This document shows, piece after piece, positions 56,481-64,000 of a DNA stretch of 64,000 nt. The notes below the pieces were generated by a model. That model saw nothing but the letters and a program-made list of their open reading frames with translations. It ran no database searches and was not told the origin of the DNA. The DNA is taken from positions 62,001-126,000 of the forward strand of contig MCFE01000133.1 in the NCBI GenBank assembly GCA_002104905.1, in the 5' to 3' direction. This DNA comes from Basidiobolus meristosporus CBS 931.73. Its lineage: Eukaryota > Basidiobolomycota > Basidiobolomycetes > Basidiobolales > Basidiobolaceae. The position numbers and the translations under genes are program-made. Each line of letters begins with the position of its first letter. Position 1 is the first letter of the stretch.

Positions 56481-56828
56481 TGTTGTAAGAGTCTTGGAGA
56501 TATTGGAAGTGATTTGGAGAACAAGTAGATTATGTGGTTTTCACTTAATGATTTATTGAATGTAAAAGTAGTATTTATACTTTTACCTGGTCTTGGCATT
56601 ACAAACACGTAGAATAGGTTAAGGAAGGTCCCAAGAACATGTGTGCAAAGTTTGGGCTGTTTGGACAACTTTGAGAATTTTCATGTTCTGGGTACCTGGT
56701 TTTTTGGTGAAAATGTTCTAAGTAAATCCCGACAAGGAATTTGGTCAGTTTTCTCTAGGATTTAAGGGTAATGATCTAGGTGACTAAGTTAGGTGAATAT
56801 TTAGGTGGAATTACAAATTTTTACAACA
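56481..56828 (-). repeat. Copia-2 I 5' LTR
   Basis: TGTTGTAAGAG...TTTTTACAACA, 348 bp. TATA-like TATTTATACTTTTAC near 56,572 on the plus strand orientation. The primer site adjoins on the left. Confidence 0.9.
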
Positions 56829-57125
56829 CTTACAACAACTTTCACTCAATGACTTGTAGAGTGTAAAAGCAGTGTTTGCACTTTTGCATGGTTTTGGCAT
56901 TACAAACATGTTCAATATGTATAGAAAGGTCCCAAGAGCATATGTGCAAGGTTTTGGGCTGTTTGGATGACTTCAATAATTATCATATTCTGGGTACTGG
57001 ATGTTTTTGGTGAAAGTATTCTTAACAGCTCCCAGCATGGAACTTGTTTATTGTTCACAAAGATTTGTAGGTTACAATCTTAGTGATCATGTTAGACAAA
57101 TTTATTGGCAGAATTGAAAATCTTG
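56829..57125 (-). repeat. Degenerate copia LTR fragment
   Basis: It resembles the Copia-2 LTR (ACTCAATGACTTGTAGAGTG, GGTCCCAAGAGCATATGTG, TTCTGGGTACTGGATG) but with many changes. An old copy immediately 5' of element I. Confidence 0.65.
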
Positions 57126-58504
57126 ACTACAGCATAAATGTTAGGTGGCTGGAAGTGTGCCAATAAGGGACAAGCAGGCAGAAGCAAATGCACCAGTGCA
57201 CTGCTTATCAGGGAAAAAGCATAGCACCACTTAAGAGACACTCAGTCCAAGTAGCAGTAAAGGACTAGACAGTGATAAAAACCACTGGCTTCCTCAGGAG
57301 TCTGTCATAACCAAGGATGAAAGCTCAAAATAAACAGTAAACAAATGTCAGGCTGCTGGAAGAGTGCCAGTAAGGGACAGCCAGGCATAAACAGATGCAC
57401 TGGTGCTGCATTTATGGGGGAGAAATGTAGCTCAGTACAGGAAATGCTTAGCCAATGTAGCAGGGAAAAACTTGGCATTGATAAAGGAAGAGGTAAAGGG
57501 AAAAGAGTCTAACTAAGATAGAGACAGGGAAGTGTCAGAAAAAAGCTGTAGTTCACACCAATGAATGCCATGAGTCCAGAACAGGCTCAATCTCATAGTG
57601 GCCAAGAAGAATTACCAACAAGACAGCAGCTATTTTCTCTGTTATAAGAGTCTTGGAGATATTGGAAGTGATTAGGTGAGCAAGTAGATTATGTGATTTA
57701 CACTTAATGATTAATTGAATGTAAAAGTAGTATATTTACTTTTTAACAGTATTGGCATAACAAACACATGGAATAGACTTAGGAATGTCTCAAGAGCATG
57801 TGTGCAAAGTTTGGGGCTACTTGGACAACTATGAGAACTTTCATGTTCTGGGTACCTAATATTTAATGAAATTATCCCAAGTAAATCCCATCAAGGAATT
57901 TGATCAGTATTCTCTAAGATTTGTAGGTTATGATCTATGTGACAAAGTTGGATGAATATTTAGGTAGAATTGCAAACACTTACAACATTTCCAAGAGTTG
58001 CAAGCACAGTAAGTTGAGCCAAACTCCAGTGAGGTATATGAGCTTGCAGAGAAAGCTAGTTTGTCTACCACAGCCTCCCCATCCTCTTGCATAAAGCCAT
58101 TGGGTTCTTGCTGACACCATAGAAAAAGGGTATTGTGGCAGAAGTGCATACTGAATGGTGGATTTCAATGGAAATAAACCAGTTTGTATGCATGAAAAGA
58201 ATAAGCATTGGGCAAGTCAGGAAGTAAGGAGTGTGTAAAGAGGCAATAGCCAATCAATGTACACAAATGCAGGAGGTGATTGAGTGTCTGGGGTCAGAAA
58301 GTGAGCAAAATGACTGAGAATCAATTCAAAGCCACCAATGTTTTGAGTAAGATTTTTGACCAAGTTTTTTGTGAAATCTGAAGGGGCAATTTTTTGATGG
58401 TCTTTGCACCATGTCCTAATGTCATCCTTACCTCTTAGTTACAGGATTAAAATTCTGTGACCACCTTTTGATGGGATCATCACAATTATTTTTCATAGGG
58501 CATA
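57126..58504 (+). repeat. Repeat R2, copy 2, with internal duplication and a solo LTR
   Basis: Matches 2,430-2,995 at 57,350-57,480 and 58,150-58,497. Within it, 57,133-57,262 and 57,350-57,478 are diverged direct repeats (CTGGAAGNGTGCCANTAAGG start). A copia LTR (57,640-57,987) interrupts it. No protein is recognisable. Confidence 0.6.
57640..57987 (-). repeat. Copia-2 solo LTR in repeat R2
   Basis: TGTTATAAGAG...CACTTACAACA, 348 bp. Flanks TTCTC and TTTCC do not form an exact duplication, so the target site has mutated or the copy arose otherwise. Confidence 0.82.
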
Positions 58505-58749
58505 TTTCAGGATAATCAGGGATGTATACAATTAGGTAGATCAAACTTTTCATGCCAGAACTGGGCACATATATATATTAGACATCATTTCATACAAGAA
58601 GCTATAGAGAATAACTTGGTTAACTTAGTTTACTGTCCTACTGATGAAATGATTGAAGACATATTTATCTAGCCATCAGCGAGAGACAAATTTGAATATC
58701 TCAGATCACAATTAGGACTAGTTAATATGAGTATTTAGTTGCGAGAGTG
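58505..58749 (+). pseudogene. Copia-2 element J: RNase H C-terminus
   Basis: The plus frame reads QDNQGCIQLGRSNFSCQNWA, then IRHHFIQEAIENNLVNLVYC and ARDKFEYLRSQLGLVNMSI. It runs into the 3' LTR. The rest of the element is missing, cut where R2 ends. Confidence 0.8.
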
Positions 58750-59099
58750 TGTTGTAAAAAGTTGTAATTGCACCTAAATATCCACCTAACTTAGTCACTT
58801 AGATCATTGCCTACAGATCTTAGAGAATACTGACCAAATTCCTAGTTGGGATTTACTTGGGACATTTTCATCAAGACATTAGGTACCCAGAACATGAAAT
58901 TTTGTCAAGTTGTTCAAACAGCCCCAAACTTTGCACACATGTTCTTGGGACCTTCCTAAATATACTTTACATGTGTATTCTGTCAAGACCATATAAAAGT
59001 ATCAATGATACTTTTTCATTCAACAAATCATTGAAGCAACGGCCACTTTATCTACTTGTTCTCCCAATCACTTCCAATATCTCCAAAACTCTTACAGCA
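58750..59099 (+). repeat. Copia-2 J 3' LTR
   Basis: TGTTGTAAAAAG...ACTCTTACAGCA in plus orientation, 350 bp. This is the reverse complement of the LTRs on minus-strand Copia-2 elements. Confidence 0.87.
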
Positions 59100-59232
59100 A
59101 TATCAAGTGGGTATCACTTAATGAGTTATTAAATCTCAGGGTGAGGTTTATACTTCTGTATGGTTGTAGAAATGCAAGCACATACAGTCTGCTTAGGAAG
59201 CTCCCAAGATCATGTTTGCAAAGCTTAGAGGT
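59100..59232 (-). repeat. Degenerate copia LTR fragment, last repeat before host genes
   Basis: ATCACTTAATGAGTTATTAAA, AGCTCCCAAGATCATGTTTG (parts) follow the Copia-2 LTR with many changes. To its right up to 59,445 I see no repeat. That stretch is probably the 3' untranslated region of the helicase gene. Confidence 0.6.
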
Positions 59233-59445
59233 CTGGCATCAGTGTGAAACTAATTCAGAGCACCCTGCCATACTTGAAACTGATTCTTGAGAAACTTGTT
59301 ACTTTTGTACTTTTCAAACTAGCTATTCCTCATTGCAAGTGGTGTAAAAGAGCGATTTTATTATAGAGAAAGGATTACTACCAGTGTGCAAAGCTCAAGA
59401 GTACAACTAGGAGGGGGATTTGTCGAGGATGCCCGAAGAAGATAT

Positions 59446-62400
59446 TTACAGATAGAGGGAGGCAGCGAAAACGATGTCACGTTTGATCTTGTTGATGCCA
59501 TCGGCGAATTTGTTCTCCAACTCCGTGTTGCCAATGGACTTCGCAGCCGCGCACATTTGTCTTAGTAATTCTTCGAGGCGACGGAAGCCACGAATGAGGG
59601 ACCCTTCGAAGGTGTCGGTCATCTTGATGATCTGGGAGAACTTGGCCCCGTTACACCACGCGAAGACCACGTCCATGTGCTCCGAGCGGAAGCTTTGTAC
59701 ATATTCCTCTTCGTTCACGTTGAGCTTCGACTCCTGGGAGACCTTGGCGATGCGGCGGGCCGCCTCCTGCATCATTCGCAGTGGGCCGGCGAGCTCTTCG
59801 CCAAGCTTCGGTGCTTGCTCGCTCTTCTCCTGGAACACAAAGCAACTCAGCAACGCAACACTCTGCTCCACTGTGAGGTCATTGAAAACACCATTGAAAA
59901 TCATCTCCGTGAGCAGCAACTCATCTCCCGTACTGATCTCGCACGCCACTCGGCCCTTGACTTCGATGACATCCGCCTGGTTGGTGTAGCCCAATCTTCG
60001 GAGGACACGCTTGCGGCATCTCAGCTCATCCAGCTGCATGATCGAGTGCGCGGTTTGAATCTGCTTCTTGAGCTCCTTGGCACGAGAGGCGAGGCTGACC
60101 TTCTTGGAGTACTCCTCGAAGAGCTGGGGGAGCTGAGGGTCGGTCTTCATCGGGCTGTCATCGAGGCGAGCTTGCAGGACATCGATCTTTTTGAGAAGTT
60201 TCTTGAAGCTCTCATCCTTGATGCCAAGGTTGTCGACGGGGTCGAGCAGGGGCAGACCGTCAGGGAAGCGCTTCTTCACCTCGGTGATGGACTTGTAGAC
60301 AGTGTTTCTGGGCTCCAAGGGGCGGATGTCTTTGGGAAGGAAGAGGCGAACGTGGCTCATGCCTCTCAAGGTGTTGAGCAGGACAGGGACCACCACCATC
60401 TCCCCCTTCTCGTTCTCTTTGCAGGGCTGCACCCCAGTCACCAGCCCGTCAGGGCCCTTGGCAACGGTGGTGCCAGCAGCACAGTGAAGGAGCACATCAA
60501 CGATGTATCTGGCGGCAGCATCCACGTCATCGGCATCGTTGCTATCTTTGTTGGGGCCCTTGTTGGGAGAAGAACGCTTCTGGTAGCTCACGACACAGCC
60601 CCAGCCGAAGTCCACGCCGTCATGGACCACCCTTACCACACGGCCAGGCTGGATGAATGGCAGCGAGTAAGTGGGGTGGTTCATGATGTCGAATTTATCG
60701 TTGGTGTAGCGGTCGATCTCTTGCTTGATGTTGAAGTACTGCTCCACCAGTCTTTCGTTCTCCACCACGATCGCTTTGCGCTCCTCCTCGACCAGCTGAA
60801 GCTCCGCCTCGAGCTTGGGAACGTTGGCGTTGTTCTGGAACTGGAAGAAGCACTGGTCCAACATGAACTCGGGGCTCATGCCGTCCACACGCATCAGATT
60901 GAGAATCATGTTGTATGTGAGATGGAAGGCGGAGTTGAGGGCGTCCGCCTCACCCTTCACCATGTTCTTGGCGACGGCAGGCTCCATCTTCTCGTCCACC
61001 ATCATGATAACGATACCACGGTCATCGAGACCACGTCGACCGGCACGACCAGACATCTGGATGTACTCACCGGAGGACACCCAGCGGAAGTCCTTACCGT
61101 CGAACTTGCGCACATTCGTGAACACCACGGTCTTGGCAGGCATGTTGAGACCGATGGAGAAGGTCTCGGTGGCGAAAAGGACCTTGAGCAGGCCTTCTTG
61201 GAAGAGGATTTCGATGACTTCCTTGAGGATGGGAAGCAGGCCGGAGTGATGGATTCCGATACCACGGCGCAACAGGGGGAGCAGATGCTCGATCTGGGGA
61301 AGCTGCTTATCATCGTCGGACAGTCCGTTGATGGCGTTGGTGAACACGGTGGCAACCATCTCGTTCTCAGACTCGTCATTGAAGTCAAGCTTGCTCATTT
61401 GCAGGGCGAGCGACTCGCACTCCCTCTTGCTGAAACTGAAGACAATCACCGGATGGTAGTTCTTGGTCATGATCATCTTGACGATCTTGTAGATGTCCGA
61501 GGGGCCTGCAGAGATAATGTGAGCATACAATCAAGCCAAGCGCCGAAGTGGCCGCTCCTACCTTTGGTGGAAGGCTTTTTGCCCTTCTTCTTTGCTCCCT
61601 TCCCGCTGCCTCCAGGCTCTTCGGCAGAGCCGGAATCGCCCAACGCCCCGATGGCCTTTTGGAAGTTCTCCTCGCGGAAGACACTCTTCTCGTCCACGAC
61701 CAGGTGGATACCCTCGCTGCCGGATGGGAAGAGATAATGCTGCAGTGGGGTGGGTCGGAAGTCGGTGTACACGATGTGGCATGGCTACATGACAAGCGTT
61801 AGTGATGTTGGTCCTCATGATGGTTGGCCAGCGGCCAGGCGTTACCTGCTCGTGAATCTTGCAAATCCACTCGGCGAACTCCATAGCGTTGGGGATGGTG
61901 GCGGACAAGAACACGTAATGGACCTTGTGGGGAAGCATAATGATGGTTTCCTCCCAGACGACACCACGCGCCTTATCACGCATGTAGTGCACCTCATCGA
62001 AAATTACCCAGGCCACCTCTCGCATCACCTCTGAACCGCGGTACAGCATGGACCGCAAAATTTCCGTGGTCATGACGAGGCAGGACGCGCTGGGGTTGAT
62101 CGTAACATCACCAGTCATCAGACCAACATCTCCGAATTCCTGGAGAAGCTCACGGTACTTCTGATTACTGAGGGCCTTGATGGGACTGGTGTAGATCACT
62201 CGCTGTTTGTCGCGTAAACTTTGCGCGATAGCATACTCTGCCACCACCGTTTTACCTGCACTGGTATGGGCACTGACCAGGACAGACTCCGAGCGCTCGA
62301 TACAGTGCGTGGCTAGGAGCTGGAAGGGATCTAATTTGAAGGGATAGCTTCTGGCAGGTGGCTCGGGGGACACGTGCTGCGACAGTGGGACATAATCGTA

Positions 62401-62811
62401 GGTAGGGGGGATGGCGACTTGATGACGAACCTAGCAAACAGTCAAGCGTGAGTTAGCGGGAAGAGCTTGGCGAATTGGACATGGCGCCCATACCTGGTGA
62501 GAAAGGACCAAGGTCTCTCCGTAGTCTTCTTGAACTTCCTTTCCTACTGCCTGTACCTCGCGAGATAGATCTTGCGAGAATTCATCGGCAACGAGAGCCT
62601 TGGGTGATAAGGCCCGTTTAATCTTTCTAGTGGGCTCTTGAGACTCAGTCGAGGGGGTGTTGACTTCTACGCCTGCTTCGGCGTCAACCTCGGCGGCTGG
62701 CTCTTCGGTCTTTCTCTTTTTGGTGGAAAGATTGGTTAAATCCGTGGTAATTTCGGTGGTGACAGGCGCAGAGAAAACATCGAACAAGGAATCGGTATCT
62801 TCGGAAAACAT
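59446..62811 (-). CDS. mtr4: Exosome-associated RNA helicase Mtr4 (Ski2-like DExH)
   Basis: Four exons: 62,811-62,494, 62,430-61,846, 61,784-61,562, 61,505-59,446, joined across GT-AG introns of 63, 61 and 56 nt, giving 1,061 residues, close to yeast Mtr4 (1,073). The start is ATG 62,811 ([13 protein letters not shown]), not the upstream in-frame ATG, because Mtr4 proteins begin with a short acidic DLFDVF-like segment. Motifs: Walker A AHTSAGKT (160-167), DEVH (251-254), SAT (282-284), [10 protein letters not shown] (525-534), then the arch region ([35 protein letters not shown]-like segment) and C-terminal helical bundle ending AASLYL. In known eukaryotes it unwinds RNA 3' to 5' in the nucleus as part of TRAMP and feeds the exosome. 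Looks intact, with CpG-rich coding sequence unlike the repeats next door. Confidence 0.95.
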
Positions 62812-63201
62812 GATGCAGGGAACGTTCGAAGTCCGGACTTCTCTAAGGTACACTGATTATACTAAAATTGAGGGGAACAAGAACTAGTAGACAAAGGGGA
62901 CTCTCTATACGTCTTCGAAAAGGAGGCTGTCTAGGAAAAGTGGGGATTCACGACAGGGACACCGCTAGTATATGTGGTTCTCCAAAGACAAAGGATACGA
63001 CAAAACAACCTTGGCTGCCTGGGATGGTACAGTTATCCGGTATATTCCGCCTGAAAAAAACCACGGATTCCTTCGAATTTTTTTTTAAACCATGTTACAT
63101 TAATTAGTGGGATTTTTTTTCCTTACTGTGTGCTTGGTTTAATGATGTTTGTACATGAAGATAGTTTGATTAACCGATTTTACATGGTAGAATTATTGTG
63201 C
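62812..63201. promoter_or_regulatory. Intergenic region: mtr4 promoter side and 3' end of sip5-like gene
   Basis: 390 bp between two co-oriented minus-strand genes. It contains runs of T near 63,078 and 63,112 (A-runs on the coding strand) and AT-rich DNA near 63,150. No specific binding site can be named. Confidence 0.5.
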
Positions 63202-64000
63202 TTAAACATATATACTAGGTGATCCAGATAAGCCGACTTCTCTGGCTAGTCTATCCCAAATGTGTGTTAAGGGTTTGTGATGTCTATCGCGGCGATCTGT
63301 ACTATCTGGCAAGCTCTGGATCTCAGTAGATTCGGTTGTGCTGGTGTCACGGCGGACCACTTCAGAACTACGTTCCTCGATACTATGGTCGGGAAGCCCT
63401 TGCTGGAAGACGTCTATTGGTGCACTCTGGCCACGATCGATGATCTGCTCTTCGTTGGATAAATGGTTGAGGTGGTTTCTGCGAGAACGGAGCAACCGTC
63501 GTGCAATGTTCAAGTTGGAGAACGGGTGGGCACCACGGTGCGAATGGTCCGGCCGGATATCATCACTACTGACAGCCTGAGAGTCGGCGGGCATCACTGC
63601 AACTTGCTGTGCTTTGGTGTCATCTCTAGAGATCAGAGTGACTTTCTCTCCTTCCCGGTAGAGGCTACTATCATATGGCGCAGTATAGATGACCGCAAAA
63701 TTTGGACCCACACAGTACGGGCAGGTGACAGGGGTTATGGCGTTAGGTCTTTTCATTTGAAGGAAGCATTCTGTGCAGATCGGCTGGTGACAACAACGTG
63801 TATAATTGATATTCTTTGGGTAGTACTGTGAGGAACTTCGATTAGCGATCAGAGTTCATAATGACAGCAGGGCATATTCGGAAAGTTACCAGGAAACAGA
63901 TAGGGCATTCGACAGCATCCTTATACAAGTCCACTGGGTTCAACATGCTCCCATTGAATTTGCTCTTAGCTGTATATCTGACCGGCCTGACTTTGGATGA
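63202..64000 (-). CDS. sip5: Sip5-type zinc-binding protein, 5' end outside window
   Basis: Two exons seen: 64,000-63,890 and 63,825-63,202, separated by a 64-nt GT-AG intron with a GCTAATC branch-like motif. The joined sequence reads [61 protein letters not shown]. This CPIC...[10 protein letters not shown]...CPYC zinc-binding pattern and PNFxVxY tail are typical of yeast Sip5 and relatives, which interact with Snf1 kinase and link it to the Reg1/Glc7 phosphatase. SSDDIRPD also fits the conserved TTDxIRPD segment. The last 150 residues are Arg/Ser-rich and probably disordered, and the C-terminus (GSPSIYV) seems short for the family. A further 3' exon cannot be excluded. The intron interrupts the zinc motif. 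Confidence 0.88.

Larger units (their letters stand above)
52054..56828 (-). mobile_element. Copia-2 element I
   Basis: A minus-strand copia element with 5' LTR at 56,481-56,828, gag, protease, integrase, part of RT and RNase H, lacking its 3' LTR. It is truncated at about 52,054 in RNase H. Two foreign solo LTRs sit in gag (54,823-55,517 and 55,669-56,018). About 0.6 kb of RT is deleted near 52,980, joining the VKEALNSLFY linker directly to LYVDNLIIATNN. Confidence 0.85.

Noticed and set aside
1-59000. RIP as the cause of repeat decay
   Set aside because: Between paired repeats the obvious asymmetry is at CpG. CpA and TpG dinucleotides remain frequent and elements are not converted to TpA-rich sequence as RIP would do. 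This is judged by eye and needs counting.
59677-61737. 686-codon open frame on the plus strand opposite mtr4
   Set aside because: It is antisense to conserved helicase motifs in a GC-rich gene, contains low-complexity His/Leu/Glu/Asp-rich sequence, and crosses intron 3 of the gene. It is a coding shadow.
1-64000. Defence, toxin, biosynthetic or other gene-cluster system
   Set aside because: Outside the two housekeeping genes, every recognisable coding segment belongs to retrotransposons or Tnp2-like transposons. The only unexplained frames are the gypsy-3 extra ORF, the captured copia segment and the Cys-rich relic, reported above.

Overview
This window looks like a transposon-choked heterochromatic block of a filamentous fungus abutting a small euchromatic gene pair. 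The two intact host genes, both on the minus strand at the right end, are an Mtr4-type exosome RNA helicase (59,446-62,811, four exons) and a Sip5-type zinc-binding RING-like protein (63,202-64,000, cut by the window edge). Their 56-64 nt GT-AG introns and protein sequences fit Pezizomycotina. The bulk of the window (1-59,230) is repeats. Most old copies are strongly depleted of CpG, and where two copies of a repeat can be compared, CpG in one is TpG or CpA in the other. That is the footprint of CG methylation and deamination rather than classical CpA-directed RIP, and resembles what is known for truffles and other Pezizales. The genus-level suggestion is inference only.

Layout. 1-5,590: decayed DNA-transposon and other repeats, including the DDE region of a Tnp2/Plavaka-like transposase, a three-unit 73-bp minisatellite and a Cys-rich coding relic. 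5,590-20,695: one degenerate Ty3/gypsy chromovirus (gypsy-2) acting as host for nested insertions: a 736-bp fold-back palindrome, gypsy-1 element B (itself split by the younger gypsy-1 element A) and a gypsy-1 solo LTR. 20,764-25,292: more decayed repeats, a second transposase relic and gypsy-1 element C. 25,293-42,178: Ty1/copia territory (Copia-1, a young non-autonomous element E with 349-bp LTRs, and Copia-2 elements F, G and H), with several solo LTRs that have perfect 5-bp target duplications. 42,846-50,694: gypsy-3, the youngest autonomous-type element, still CpG-rich, with 387-bp LTRs, a GAGTT target duplication and an extra ORF after integrase. It sits inside another Tnp2-like relic. 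52,054-59,232: Copia-2 element I plus solo LTRs, ending about 210 bp from the stop codon of the helicase gene.

How the parts relate: the repeats record successive waves, with gypsy-2 and the Tnp2-like transposons oldest, then gypsy-1 B/C/D and the Copia families, and gypsy-1 A, gypsy-3 and element E most recent. None of the autonomous elements here is intact: each has stops, frameshifts, deletions or lost catalytic residues. The host genes act in RNA surveillance (Mtr4) and probably in Snf1-linked glucose signalling (Sip5), and are unrelated to the repeats except by proximity.
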